Below, piece after piece: positions 33,215 to 45,600 of a DNA stretch of 64,000 nt. Source of the DNA: Endothia cerciana. Taxonomy: Eukaryota; Ascomycota; Sordariomycetes; Diaporthales; Cryphonectriaceae. Below the pieces are notes generated by a model that ran no database searches, was not told where the DNA came from, and saw nothing but the letters and a program-made list of their open reading frames with translations. The position numbers and the translations under genes were made by a program. The DNA lies in assembly GCA_026119935.1 (NCBI GenBank), contig JALRMH010000015.1, forward strand, positions 372,001 through 436,000. The letters run 5' to 3'. Position 1 is the stretch's first letter; each line of letters opens with the position of its first letter.

Positions 33215-36200
33215 TCATAGGGGCCCGACCTGCACGCCGATACCCCCGCTCGTCGTGTGCACCTTGATGTTCCCACCTTTCCCTCCCGACCCCTTGTGCG
33301 CGGAGACGACCCTCTTGATCCCCGGGAAGTTGTCGTCCCGCCGGCGGACGATCTCGACGTCCCTGCCCCCGACGCTGATCTTCCCGGACAGGCTGTCCGC
33401 ATCGATGTAGCCCTCCCAGGACTGCGGGTAGGCCACGTGGATGCTGGCGCTGGTGGCGGAGTGCCGTCCCGAGAGGACGCGGAGTGCCGGGCCAGCGGCG
33501 GACCGCTGCAAGAGGGTGAGGTCGTATGGGTCCCGCTCGCCGATGGGGGTGACGTGGTCCCTGGGGGCCGCAGGGAAGAAGGGCGGGATCGCCGAGTCCG
33601 GCGCAGCAGGAGGGAGCGGTGCGGCCGGCGGGCTCACGTATGCGCCGGTGCTTATGTCGGTCCACATCGCATCGAGCACGTTGATGACGGAGTTGCCGCT
33701 CGTTGAGGAGGTCTCGAGGAAGGAGCCCTTTGCGGCCGCATCGTCACCGTTGGCGTTCGCCTGCGACTGGTCCAGGACCGGTAGCAGGGTCAGGTCCACC
33801 TTCCCGGATGTGGTGTGCACCTTACACGAGTACCCGAACGCCACGCTGGCCTTGATCGTGCCCGACATGCTCTGCAGGTCGACGCCGTACGACCGCGGCG
33901 GGACGAGGCCCTCCGCGCCACTGGCGATCCCGGCCTGCGGCTGCTGCTCCAGCGCCCAGAGGGCGACGGCCTCGGTGACGGGCTCGTGGACCTCGACGTG
34001 GCCCGATACGGACTTGGCGTACAGGATCGCCGGACGGGGCCTCTCCCTCAGCACGTCCTTCGGCCGGGCGCCCGCGCGGATCGAGCCGGAGATGGTCTCC
34101 AGGCCGAGGTAGTCGTACAGCGGCCAGGAACCCGAGATGGATGACGACATGGTCTTGACCTCGACGTACCGCGTGTCCAGCTTGAAGGTGCTCGGGGGCG
34201 CGCCGTACATGAGCTCGGCCTTGTCCTTCACGCCGTCTGTCGCGGCGACGATGGGGCCGACCGTGCTGGCCAGCCGGGCGAAGCTGTTGAGCTGCAGCGA
34301 GAGGTTGTCCAGCAGCGCCACGCCGAGGTGGACGCCCTCGATGTTTAGGCTGTCGAGGACGCTGTCGGCCGGAACCCAGATGGTAGCCTGGATCAGCAGG
34401 CAGGGAGATGAGACCGTGTCCGCCCACGGGATTGACCGCGGCGTCAGGATGCGCAGCCGCTGCTTCTTATCATCCCAATCGATGCTCACCTGGATCCGGA
34501 GGTCGTTGGTGATGGTCTTTATCAAGATCATCGATTCCGGGGTCCCAAGGCCGGAGCGCCGGATGATCACGTCGCCGGTGACGCGGATATCTTTGCCGTC
34601 GTGTGAGTGCTCTTCCTTGACGTCCTGGAAGATTGAGATGTTGCGTGAGGCTGAGAAGTCGAGCGTGAACCGCAACTCGTTGGGCTTGGCCACGTTTGGA
34701 GAGCACATGCGATCGTGTTCCCACGTCATGGGCCCGTCAAAGGCGGGGTAGCGCAGCTTCGTGCCATCCTCGTCGTGATCGGGGATGCCCACATTGCCCT
34801 CCTCCGGATTGGTAACCGGTGGGCTTCCGGAGTTGCCTCCTGGGATTTTGATATTTTTCTGCATGATTGTTAGCGGCTGGAGGTGCTAGCCATGTGGTGA
34901 GGGACAGCAGAAGAGGGGGGAGGAGGGCTTCGATTATTTTAATGTAGTAGTGACAGCCATGCACCACCTCGGCGAGGGCACGGCCGCATAGCTGGGCCAC
35001 ACACCTATTACTGGTTGCGAACACAAGCAGTCATGCAGGATCAACATAGCGACACGTCAGCAACTTACCTCATTCTTGACGCCCTTGATCGAGCTGACCA
35101 GGAACCCGATCGTGATGAACAACAGCACCACTCCCAGCACGGCCATCTTCCAGTGCCTCCTCCAGCTGAAGTCACCCAGTCGCGCCCTCCAGCCCTTGGG
35201 CTGCGGGTAGTCATAGTGCCCATCCTCATCTGGTTCTCCTCCCATGCTCTGCGGGATGGGGTGGTACGTCTGGCCCGCCAGGAGGCCTTGCGCCTCCGAC
35301 TCGGAAGGGCGACCCATGGTCCCGCCGCGGCTGGTGCTTGTCAGCGGTGAGGAGATGGTCTGATAGTTGAGTGAAGAGGGACTGCTCGAGGCACTGGTAG
35401 GCGACGTCGGCGATGGTGTATAGGCGGGCGGGGCCTCGCTGAAGAGTGACGAGCGCTCCGAATATATCGTGTTGCTGCGGCGGGAGCGGTGGGACCGGGA
35501 AGGGACGATATGCGACGTCAGCCCTGCAGATGAGGATGCGGAGGGCGTGTACCTGTGATAGGCCGAGCCGGGCGTCGATGAGGAAGCGTGCGCAGATCCC
35601 GCGGCGGGTGGCGGCTGTTGCGGGTTCAGCAGCGAGAAGGCGGAAGAGAGGGCTGTGGGATGGGGTGAGGTCGGAGGTGCAGCGTCGCTACTACGAGTGC
35701 CGATGGCGAGGTTTGGGAATGTAGGTTCAGGTTCAGGATGGTGGTCCCTGGCGGACAGACGTCTGTTTTGGTCGCGCTCCTCCTGGGCCTCTCTTTCTTT
35801 GCTCTCGGCGGTGGACCCTTGCTCCAGCGAAGGGTCTGACACCCAGACGTCCGGTACATGCGGCACCTGGGACGACTGAGGTGGCAGCGCAGGCGGCGAC
35901 GTGGGGTCAGGTACCTCATGAACCTCTGTGCGCTGCCGTGGCGGAGAGTAGACGGACGGGTAGGGATGGGTCGGGTCATCATAGCTGGGCCCCGAACCAG
36001 AGGCTCGAGGTCCAGAGCCAGATCCAGATCCGCCTGGTCTGGGACCTCGCCCGAAGTACCCATCTGACGGCGATAGTGCCTCTTCCTCATCAGGCTGGTG
36101 GTTCCTAGCATGGCCATAATGGTCACTAACACCACCACGCGAGGCGGCGTTCCCACCGTCCCCAGTCAACGCGGCGTACAGGTCCTCGTCGGCATCTGAG

Positions 36201-36247
36201 TCGTCGAGCCCGCTGTACATGTTGTCCGGATAAGGAAAGCCAGACAT
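33215..36247 (-). CDS. Single-pass membrane protein with DUF4097-like repeats
   Basis: Two exons, 36247-35069 and 34858-33215 (intron GTAAGT...ATGCAG), 940 aa. Residues 1 to about 365 are a Ser/Pro-rich, disordered N-terminal domain (MSGFPYPDNMYSGLDDSDAD) with PPAYTPSP. One hydrophobic helix follows (WKMAVLGVVLLFITIGFLVS). The rest is a beta-rich domain with a repeated S-G-x-I/V phrase: ETISGSIRAG, SVSGHVEVHE, SMSGTIKASV, TTSGKVDLTL, SLSGKISVGG, TTSGGIGVQV. Such spaced SG-x-hydrophobic repeats are typical of DUF4097/adhesin-like beta-solenoids. The lack of a signal peptide suggests type II topology with the solenoid outside the cytosol (inference). Function unknown. The start follows the good context cacaccATGTCT. 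Confidence 0.8.
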
Positions 36248-37788
36248 GGTGTGGCGTAGGTAGGGAGGGACGTGCCCTGGTGGACTCCCCCGAAACACCT
36301 TGGCGGCCTGCTTTGAAACTATCGCCAAGAAGAACTGTGGTGCGTAGGGGGGGGGGGGGAGCGTGGACGCCGTCTGTTCCTCCTGGCCCGAGATTTGCTT
36401 ACCTGAGGACGCAACTGATGATGTGTCTCTCCTTAGGCCGGTAGCAGGAATATAGATCAAGTTGCGGACCCTCGCCTCCCGGGTTGGGACGACGACGCTC
36501 ACGATAGTAAGGGGGCTAGCAGCAGGGAGCAGGTGAGAGAGCCGGACGAAAGTTGAGGCGCGGTAAAGTAAAGGTCTGCGCGGGAAAAGGCACCGTCCTG
36601 ATTACATGTACTCCGGCCTGCGACATCCAACGTGCAGGACAGGGCTCAGATCTGCCCCCATTCCTCGGTTACCCTGGTGAGGCTAGAGCTGCACAGTTGA
36701 CTCAAGCCTCGTCAGCGTCATCGTCTTCCCGGGGCCGTGACGATTTGTCGCCCTCTACTGTACTCCGCACCGTGGTAGTCCGTAAGTACGGTGTGGCATG
36801 GCGCTCGCCCCAGCCCCGATCGCGCGAGAGCCATGCCGAACTCTGGGGCACCGCCATCGCGTGTACCCGAACAGGAAGTTGATAAAGAACCTTGTTCGCC
36901 ATGCAGCGCATGAGCGTAGCAGTCGAGGGCTGAGGCGCAGCGCCGTCAGCAAGGAACAAAATCCGACCGAGTGGTTCCCCTCCCAAAAGGTGTGGCCCGT
37001 TCGTTCGTAGCCGCGATCATTCCAGGCCGCATCAAGCTTAACGCACATGCAGGTAAGCTTAAACCGGGAGGGGTCGCAAGGGTGGTGGACATCTGCCCAT
37101 TGGTCAAGATGCAGCGCGGAGGATCGAGACTTACGAATGCCTTCGTGGGGGGACGTGTGCGATGACGACTCACCAGGGGGGGCCCAAGGTGAGAGGGAGA
37201 GATAGGCAGATCAGATCAATCTGGGCATGTGCCGTGACGACGACTGCTCGCCCGCACATGATCCATGCAGCGCTTAACTGATGGCCGGTCGTGGAGGGCC
37301 TTCAAGCAATGTTGAGGTTCATCGGGACGGATACATGGCTCGTTTGTCCATGCTTGCCTCCCATCCTGCTCTAACGAGTATATTGTGAGAAGATCCCGCC
37401 GTCTTTCATATTTGGGGCCTTTCTCTGGTATCATCTCCCTCCTTTATCCTGTGTGTAACTAACTTCCCTCTCCTCGTGTCTCGAACGCCTTTAGCATATG
37501 ACCAGTAACAAATCCAAATTCCAATCAGGGCCCACGTTGCCCGTTTCCACCAAACGCCATTGCAGATGCTTCCGTCCTTTCAATGCTGGCTAATTTGCCC
37601 GCTGTCTTCATGTTCTGTGGGATGGCCACTGCTAGTCTTATCCTCATGGTCTCAGTACCGCTCTCCGACTTCTATCGCACGCCCAGTCCCTTTGCCCGAG
37701 GCCGCCGGGCGAGCTTCGTTTGAATGCGATGTTGCGTTCCCTCGTGCCGTGGTCAGTCGCCGACTACCCTTGTGCCAAGGGGCCGCTT
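36248..37788. other. Intergenic: promoter of the membrane protein, 3' flank of SAL1
   Basis: No gene supported. A run of 13 G at 36347-36359 lies about 100 bp upstream of the membrane-protein start, in its probable leader. Confidence 0.5.
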
Positions 37789-40434
37789 TCAGTGCAGGCC
37801 CATCGTCCGCTTCGAGCTCTCGTAAACGACCCAGGTGATACTCAGCGCCGGGGCGACCTTGAGCAGGTTCGGTGTCAGGCCCTTGTACATGCCGCGAAGG
37901 CCCTCGTTCCTCCAGGTCTTCCGCGTCACGTCCCAAATGCCGCCATAGGTCGGCGGATGCATGCGGGTGCCCTGTGTCTGGAGGCGGGTGCGCAACACGT
38001 TGACTGGGTACACGGCGGTAGCGCCAATTGCTCCCGAACAGGCACCCATGAAGCCGGTGATCATGTTGCCTGGCGCCGCGTCTTCCTCGTGAATCCCGTA
38101 ATACCGCGCCTTCTGGCTCGTGTAGGATTTCTTCAAGAACTCAAAGGTCCCCATATCGATGGCGCTGTAAGGGAACATGCCGAGGAGTCCCATGGTCAGG
38201 CCACGATAGGCGGAACGAAGGCCGCCCTCGACTATCATCTTGCGAGCCGTCTGCACGAGTAGGGCGTTGCCGGTAAGGCCGCCTTGGACGGTCTCGCACT
38301 GCAGGCGGAACTTGAGGGTATCCACCGGGTAGACGCAGGCCCTTTGAAGTTTGTTGTTAGTGAGGGTTGTTGAAGGTGGGAAGCCCGAAGTATCCTCGAC
38401 TCACTGTGCCGCCATGCCTGCGAAACCACCGGCTGCAAATTTCGAGTATGGATTGATCTTTGTTGGATCGCCGTGCCCCTCGAGCGTGGCAAGAGTGCGC
38501 TTTGCTGCCTCGTACGAACCAAACTGTAGGTCGAGGGTCAGCAGCCTTCGTGACGGGGCTGCGACTAAGGAGAGCCTACCTTGATTGCCGTCTCGGGCAT
38601 GATCTTGATGACGTTCAGTCCGTTACCTGTCTTCCATGTCAGGGTCACATCCAGGAAAGGTGGTGGTGCGAAGAAATGGGGAGGGGGTGGGGGGCGGCGC
38701 AGACAAACTTACCAGCGAAGAAGGTACGAAACCCGCCAGCCCTGTACAGCTCGCGGACGGCGGCGCCGATCGACTTGACTCCACCTCCGCCATTCGCAGC
38801 ACCTGTGGCGACGAGAAGGGCAACCTTGATACGGTCAAGGGGTGCCGTCGCGGTACGCGAGACACCACCTGCGAGAGCACCAGCGACGAAGTAACCTGGT
38901 TCAGGGAGGTATTGCGTTAGTCCTGTTTTCGCAAGTTCTTCCTCATATTCTCCTCCATCGACATCAGTCTCGCGCAAATGCAGCCGGGGATCGGGATCGT
39001 GGCCGTGAATGTCCAAAAACTCGACATCTCCGTTGTTTCGCTCGCTTGAAGTACCTGATGAGCTCATAAACTGGGCGTTCTGGGCCGTGGTTCCAGTTGC
39101 CCGCTGGACCGCGCTGGTGGGAGTGGTCGCGAGGTCGGAGACGCTGCCTGCAGCGGCCTGGGGATAAGAAGCATAAGCTGCAGCCATTCTATCTTGTTTC
39201 ATGGTCTCGTTCTCATCTGGTCGGGCTGGTACTCTGGTCTGTGGGGGTGTTGGAGGTTGTCGTGTTTGCATGGCGGGCTCTGGTCGGGAGGAGGAGGAGG
39301 TCGTTGTCGTCGTCCTCGTCGTCGTGGGTCCAGGTCCAGGGCCGCACGGGATCTCAGAAGTTGGAGGTGGGTTCAAATAAGGAGACTGTTCAGGAGGGGT
39401 GGGTTGTGCGAGCCTGAGAATCGACCCAAAAAGTGCTTGAAGAAGAAAGCCCGTCGTACCTAGACCTTCAAGTGTTTCTTCTGTGACCATAGAATCTCCC
39501 TCGGCGTTGAGCATAACAACTGAGTTGTAATACGACAATGCTGCCTCGAGTGGGGAGCCGTGGGTGGTTGGCATGAACAGCAGAAAATCACTTCACAGAT
39601 TTTGATCATTAGCGGGAAGACGCCTTTACTTGGGTACGAGCGGGCCATCTAAATGAGTGTCTACTTCTCTGTGCGTTCTTGACCGGCCCTCCCTAGCACC
39701 TCAGATGATCATGAGATCGTCCTGGCGCGACTCAGGCTAGGACAGGAACCCCAGCTCCCTGAGAACCTTTTCTTCGGGTGTTGATGGCCACAACATGATG
39801 GGACAGGAGCCCGGGCGGATGGACATGGTGTACAAAAATGAAATGGGGCATGCTTACCGCCACTCATCAAAACTGATGTAGCCATCGTGGTTCATGTCGA
39901 TCTCGTCAAAGAAGCCAGCTAGCCTCCGCCTAGGGACGGCTAGGCCGGCCTTCTGAAAGGCTGCTGCCAGCTCGTCGCGCCCGACGCGGCCATCCTGGTT
40001 CCGGTCTATGGATGTGAAGAGGAGAAGCAGTTGACGCTCAGCAGCCTCAACGAAGACACGAAATTCTGTACAGCAAACATAAGATCAGCAGTGGCTCTGG
40101 GAACATCAGATCCCGTCCCGGGTCCAGAGGACCATACCTTCGTATTGGATCTTGCCATCATGATTGCTGTCGACCATCTGTATGATCTCCTTCATCATGT
40201 CGTCGGCATTCTTCAAAGCTGTCTGTCCATCAGCAGCTGCCCGGGGCGCAATGATCTGACAAGCAGCTCACGATGGTCTATCCTCCTCAGGCCCTTCTGC
40301 AGGCCCTTCAGGTCCAGCTCGTTCGTCCCCTGGGGGTCCAGCTTCTTCCACAGCTCCTCGACCCCCTTGTCGCGCTGGTTCTGAGACTGTGCAAGCTCCA
40401 CCTCGAGCTCCCTGACCACCTTTCCGATCTGCAT
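37789..40434 (-). CDS. SAL1: Calcium-regulated mitochondrial ATP-Mg/Pi carrier
   Basis: Seven exons: 40272-40434, 40138-40218, 39858-40065, 38713-39590, 38580-38626, 38405-38523 and 37789-38341. Total 2049 nt, 682 aa. EF-hand-type segments: ELWKKLDPQGTNELDLKGLQ, QMVDSNHDGKIQYEEFRVFV, SIDRNQDGRVGRDELAAAFQ and EIDMNHDGYISFDEWRDFLL. The second to fourth keep the D-x-D/N-x-D-G pattern; the first is degenerate. The carrier domain has three repeats with signatures APLDRIKVAL, YPVDTLKFRLQ and YPVNVLRTRLQ. Homologs exchange ATP-Mg for phosphate across the inner mitochondrial membrane under control of cytosolic calcium. Between them is a low-complexity linker of about 175 residues (poly-Thr/Ser, Pro-rich), longer than in the yeast protein. 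Intron phases agree throughout, for instance HP|LKNADDM across intron 1. Start at MQIGKVVRE; an upstream coding exon cannot be excluded. Confidence 0.92.
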
Positions 40435-41287
40435 CTTGTGCTACCAGTGGGTCATTGCAGGAAGGGGGGGGGACCAGTGTCGTCGGTAAGGCTAAAAGGG
40501 GGGGGGGGGGGTCGGAAGGCGATGTGGGGAGAGGTGCAATGTTGAGCCCAACGACAGTTGAATGCACTCTTCCGGGGTGCGTTGCGTCGCGCGAGGTTGC
40601 TATATTCCTATCATGGCTCACTGGGACCAATGTCGGCTTGTCGCAATCGGCAAGGTGAGGTCTTCTGCTGTCGCGGATCTGGAGGCGCACCACACCACGG
40701 CTTATGGACTTGGGTACCGGAGCGCAGTACTCAAGCTGTGTGATGATGTCGCCGTACTCAATTGGGCTTCTTCTCCCTGTGATGGATGCTCCAGGCCGGG
40801 CTGGCTGTCGTGGTGCTGGTGGAGAAGGAAACGGCCTCGACCGGAGCCCTTTTGTCGTCGTTGGAGAATGAGGTTCATGAGGTTCATCAAACTGCTCTTG
40901 GGCCTGCCCAGGGCTTGGTAACGAGATCCAGGCCTGCCCCCCACTTCCTGGAGCTCCATCCTGGTTTCGACCTCACCCCACGACCCAGGGGCCTCTTCTC
41001 CTTACTCGGGCCGAGGCGCTCACGTCACTGGGTGTCTCTCTTTAGTGGGGTTCTCGAACCCCCAATCACAGGGCGTCCATAGTAAGTGGGCCACCCTGAA
41101 AGCCACTGATGAACCCCACCAGGTGCTACCTCACCGGCCTATCTGGTCGCCGATGCTGGAACCGAATCCTCTGACGCCCACCTCCTTCGCCTCGCTGGCC
41201 TCCGAATGGTGGCCTCCTCCTCGACCACAACGAGCATGTTGCGACTGCTGGGCTGGATGTCTCTGGACCCATGAATGCTCGGATGTC
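40435..41287. other. Divergent region between SAL1 and SSN8
   Basis: Shared upstream region of SAL1 (-) and SSN8 (+), with a run of 14 G at 40498-40511. No coding frame is supported. Confidence 0.5.
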
Positions 41288-42485
41288 ATGGCGGCCAACT
41301 ACTGGGAGTCCACCCAGCGAAAGCACTGGCAGTTCACCAAAGAACAGCTGGCCTCGATGCGCCAGAAGCTCGAGGATGAAGACCCGGGCCTGGTCCAGAG
41401 CTTTGGCCTGCCACAACTGCGGCACCTGAACATATTCTTCAACCAGCGTGAGCACCCTTTTGTACGCTCTCTCCTCCGGGTGCAACATGAAGCTGACAGA
41501 AGTGCTCGGCATGTTTAGAGATCAACCGCCTCGCGAAGAGGCTGGGGACCCGGCAGCAGGCCATCGCCACGGCCCAAGTCTACATCAAACGCTTCTACAC
41601 AAAGGTCGAGATCAGAAAGACGAACCCTTTCCTCGTCATCACGACCGCCCTGTACCTCGCGTGCAAGATGGAGGAGTGTCCGCAGCACATCAGACTTATG
41701 ACACAGGAGGCTCGGAGCCTCTGGGCTGGTATTTGCGCCCCCCCCCCCCCCTTTTTTTCTTCTTCTCTCCCATTCCGGGTACGAACTTCCCACTTCATGA
41801 CCAAAATCTGATCCTGTTAGACATGCAACTCTTCCACGAGCCCTCAAAGATCGGCGAATGCGAATTCTGGCTCATCTCCGAGATGAACTCCCACCTCATC
41901 GTCCACCAGCCCTACCGCACGCTGACCAGCTTACAATCCAACCTGAACCTGACCAACGACGAGATGGCACTGGCCTGGTCCATCATCAACGACCACTACA
42001 TGACCGACCTCCCGCTCATCTACCCACCACACACTATTGCCCTCACCGCGATCCTGCTGGCCATCGTCTTTCGGCCCTCCCAGAACAGCGGCGCCGCGCA
42101 GGGCCAGAGCCAGGGCCAGGGCCAGGGATCCGGCACAGGGTCGGGTGGGTTGGGCACGCCGAATGTGGCGGGCATGAATGCTATGACCGCCGCCCTCAAC
42201 CAGCTGCAGCAGAGCCGCCAGCCGTTGACCCCCGGGGCTGTGCCGGGCCAACAATCAGGCCAGCAGGGTACGGACGGTGCGAGCAATGCGCACAAGATCG
42301 AGCGGTACAGCAAGGTGCAGCGTTTCGGGCACTGGCTCTCGGAGAGTAATGTTGATCTCGAGGCAATGGTGGACTGTACCCAGGAGCTCATCTCATTCTA
42401 TGACTGCCAGGAGTCATATAATGATAAGCTGACGCGGGAGCAGATCGTGCGGTTCATCAAGGCGAAGGGTCTGGACAAGGGATGA
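41288..42485 (+). CDS. SSN8: Cyclin C, Mediator kinase-module subunit
   Basis: Three exons, 41288-41447, 41519-41728 and 41821-42485; 344 aa. It starts MAANYWESTQRKHWQFTKEQ, the usual cyclin C opening. The first cyclin fold contains RQQAIATAQVYIKRFYTKVE and TTALYLACKMEECPQHIRLM. The second contains GECEFWLISEMNSHLIVHQP and LIYPPHTIALTAILLAIVF. Cyclin C pairs with CDK8 (SSN3) in the Mediator kinase module and represses or tunes RNA polymerase II transcription. A Gln/Gly-rich loop of about 85 residues (QGQSQGQGQGSG) is inserted in the second fold before the last helices. Intron 2 carries a run of 14 C followed by 7 T (41738-41758) before its TTAG acceptor. Confidence 0.93.
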
Positions 42486-43289
42486 GACATCATCCTCAGG
42501 CAAACTACGCGTTAGAAATTTGCGGGACAAATCTTATACAAAGCCTGGATGGGAAAGACTACCTTGGGGTCGCAAAGTGGATCAGGAAGCGCCTGGTGCC
42601 TGGAGCAACGTGCTCGCAGGCACAGTCTGATAACTTGGTTTCCAGGCGCCGACCGAAGCCGCATCCTCGCTATGGAGATCAGGATTCGCCCCCTTGACTT
42701 GATTCACGTCGGTCATCTTGGCTGGCACTCTTGGAATTTGGCTGTGCGGCTTGAGCCTCCCACCAACATCATCCGCATACAGCAGACTTGCCCGCACTCT
42801 CCACTGACGGTATGGGTTGTGGATTAACATGAAGCCCCATGTTATCACCGAGTCAAATGTCTGTCGTGATTATACAGATTGGGAAGGAGTTGGTGCTCAC
42901 GACAGAAGATATGCATAGATATCCTTACCCACCAGACCTAGGCTGAGCTCAGCCAACTAGGACTACATTCACACTGCACTCATTGCTGGTAGGCCTGCAT
43001 GCCCCATGCTAGTCTGAGCAGTCTTTCTTATGTCTATGAAGTACGGGAGAAGAGTTATTCCCAGGTCCCTTGCTAGGGCTCAGGGGGACGATCAGTCTTG
43101 CTGGCCCCCGCACCCCGCGTTCATCACTCACCCGGCACTCTGGGCTGTCTCCGGGTGGGCACAACAGAATGTATTCATTTATGAGATTGGGCACCTGGTC
43201 ATTTCACACCGGCTTTGCACTCCCCGACCAGTTCAGACAACTGATTCGAAGTATCCATTAAGTGAGTATCTGAAAAGGGAGGAATCAAT
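42486..43289. other. Intergenic, no gene supported
   Basis: 3' flank of SSN8 and promoter of the dioxygenase gene. Nothing else is seen. Confidence 0.5.
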
Positions 43290-44387
43290 ATGCCTGGCCT
43301 CATCCAAGAAATGCCGTTCCGGACCATCACGGTCAAGGAGCTCCATCCCACCTTCGGCGCCGTGATAGAGGGGACCGACTTCGTCGACATGAGCGATGAG
43401 CAGTTTGATGAGATCAAGACAGCCTTAGCAAAGGTGAGAGGAGGGGATATGTTGATGCGATCACGCTCCCGCTCCCGCTGCCGTCATCGCCATCTCGATC
43501 ACCGTACACGAACGGGCGATCCTCACTGACCACCGCTGCAGTACGGCTTCGCCGTCTTCCGCAGCACGAACCTCACGGACGACAGCCACGTCGCCTTCTC
43601 CCGGCGGCTGGGCGAGCTGGACAACATCGCGCGGTACATCACGCCCGGCCGGAAGCTCCGCTACCGGCACCTCGAGCTCTTCGACGCGTCCAACCTGGAC
43701 GGCGAGGGCGAGATCGTGGCCGGGGACAGCCCGCGCGCGCACTACAACAGGGGCAACGCCCTGTTCCACGTCGACAGCTCCTTCAACCCGCGGCGCGCGT
43801 CCTTCTCCCTCCTCCGCGCCGTGGCCATCCCGCCCCCGGGCCAGGGCGGTGAGACGGAGTTCGCGGACTCGCGGGCCGCCTTCGACGGCCTGGACGAGGG
43901 GACCAGGGCCCTGCTCGCCCGGGGTGGCGGGCTCGTCGGCGCGCACTCCATCTCCCACAGCCGGAAGACCGGGTCCCCGGAGTTCTTCAGGGACCTGGAC
44001 GTCTCCGCCGCGCCCATGGCTCTGCACAGGATCGCCCAGGTCCACGAGCCCAGCGGCAGGATGAACCTGTACGTCGGCGCGCACCTGCACCACATCGACG
44101 GGATGGAGCCTGGTCAATCTGCCAACCTGATCAGGAAGCTGAACGAGCACGCCACGCAGGCGGAGTATGTGACCAGTGTCGAGTGGCAGGGGGAAGGGGA
44201 CCTCGTCATCTGGGACAATCGCGCTGTCCTACATAGAGCTACCGGTGGGCCGTTTGAGGAGAAATATAAGAGGGACATGAGACGCACGACGGTGCATGAT
44301 GATGGGACTTATGCATGGGGCCTGAACAGGGTGGGGGAAGAGATGCCGGGGTTTGATTCGACTTCGAGGCCGGGTGGGAAGAGATAA
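43290..44387 (+). CDS. TfdA/TauD-type 2-oxoglutarate dioxygenase
   Basis: Two exons, 43290-43433 and 43542-44387, 329 aa. MPFRTITVKELHPTFGAVIE and GTDFVDMSDEQF form the typical TfdA N-terminus. The iron-binding H-x-D is in NALFHVDSSFNP (His124, Asp126). The distal histidine is in LVIWDNRAVLHRATGG (about His279). A basic pair near KRDMRRTTV probably binds 2-oxoglutarate. Family members hydroxylate taurine, sulfonates or phenoxyacetates to release sulfite or phenol. The exact substrate cannot be told. All catalytic residues are present. The gene is strongly GC-biased in exon 2. Confidence 0.88.
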
Positions 44388-44633
44388 AGGCGGCTAGGGG
44401 CTGATGTAGTTGGAGTTTGAGATCGCTCCAGTACGAGTATGAATGCGTTGTAGTTTAATTGGTCATACTTCCGCCCTGGAAACAGACAAGTCAAACGAAC
44501 AGGCCGGCGACGACACAAGGACTTGGGCAATGTCCTTGTGTCAGCGACAAATTCCCACGAATGCCACTCCGGTACTAGTCAGGCGTTCAAATAAGGCAGA
44601 CAGTATCCTTCTTGTTTCTCGTTCGGGACGCCC

Positions 44634-45600
44634 TCACTCCTTGAACGTCCAGGGGGCCTTGTTCGTGCCCGGCTTGCGGGGGCAGGTCCCATTCACGAAG
44701 CCCCAGGTCCACACCACAGCTTGCCTTCTTGATGGCCTCCGTGACGCAGCCCTTCTCGTCCTCGCCCGCCGTCCACTTATCCAGCGGGACAGTCATCTCG
44801 AGGCCGTGGAACGTGCTCTGGTTGACCTGGCGGGCCGGGGACGCAGTCCTCGTTGGATTGCCAATACCAGTCGGACCAGCGATCCGAAAGGTAACTCACA
44901 GGGTGGCTGTGGCCACACTGCGATGGGTCCTCGATCAGCCCATCTGCCTGCCGACAAAGACGCACAGGGTGGGGTTCGGTCCCCCAGCGTCTGAACAGGA
45001 TCGGTCCATAAGAGACTCACCTCGCCGCGGATATTATCAACGATCCCCTTCGCCCAACCCTTGACCTCCTGGCCCGAGGGCGTGATGCGGATGACGTAGT
45101 ACAGGAAGTTGTCCCCGTGCCGGTGCTCCCACGTGTAGTAGCAGTCCACGACCGGGCTCAGCTCCTTGTCCAGGGCCCTCGCGGCGACGCAGTCAGCGGG
45201 GGGCTCCTTGTCGTGATGGCGCCCGTCAGCGCCGCCGTGGAAGGGCCCGTGGCCGACCCACACCCCGCCGAGGTACCCGGTGAACGCACCGGATGTGAAT
45301 GAGGACCCGGGCCAGCTATATCCTCGATAGCTCCCACGCCCGGAGCCCCTGCCCCTAGAGCCTCCGCCCCAGGAGCTTCTACCGCCGCCGCCGCCGCCGC
45401 CGCGGGAGGATCCACCGCCGAACCCAGTCCCGCCCTTGAAGCCACCCACCTGGTAGTTGCTTTAGCATAGATCGGAGGTTGCTGGGGGTGAGGGGGAAAG
45501 GCAACTTACTCCGGCAGCCGCCCCGCCAACGCCTATGGGGGCGGGGATGACTGCTACGAGAGAGACGAGGAGGGTGAGCAGAGGAAACCATGTATGGATG
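44634..45600 (-). CDS. Glycine-rich secreted protein, structure uncertain
   Basis: Pieces on the minus strand, joined in phase: a hydrophobic leader WFPLLTLLVSLVAVIPAPIG (about 45511-45600); a Gly-rich exon from 45449 (FKGGTGFGGGSSRGGGGGGG) through CYYTWEHRHGDNFLYYVIRI and GWAKGIVDNIRGE; a short exon ADGLIEDPSQCGHSHP; then VNQSTFHGLEMTVPLDKWTA and EDEKGCVTEAIKKA. The leader looks like a signal peptide but no ATG is in its frame, so a first exon is missing or the true start differs. After AIKKA the sensible ending WGFVNGTCPRKPGTNKAPWT (stop at 44634) is one frame away, without an intron between. That is a frameshift, or the real end is the other frame (to 44587). Likely secreted; function unknown. 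Confidence 0.55.

Noticed and set aside
35446..36156. Several long frames on both strands over the Ser/Pro-rich exon
   Set aside because: Low-complexity, GC-rich coding DNA of the membrane protein produces open shadow frames. Only the 36247-35069 frame joins in phase to the repeat domain.
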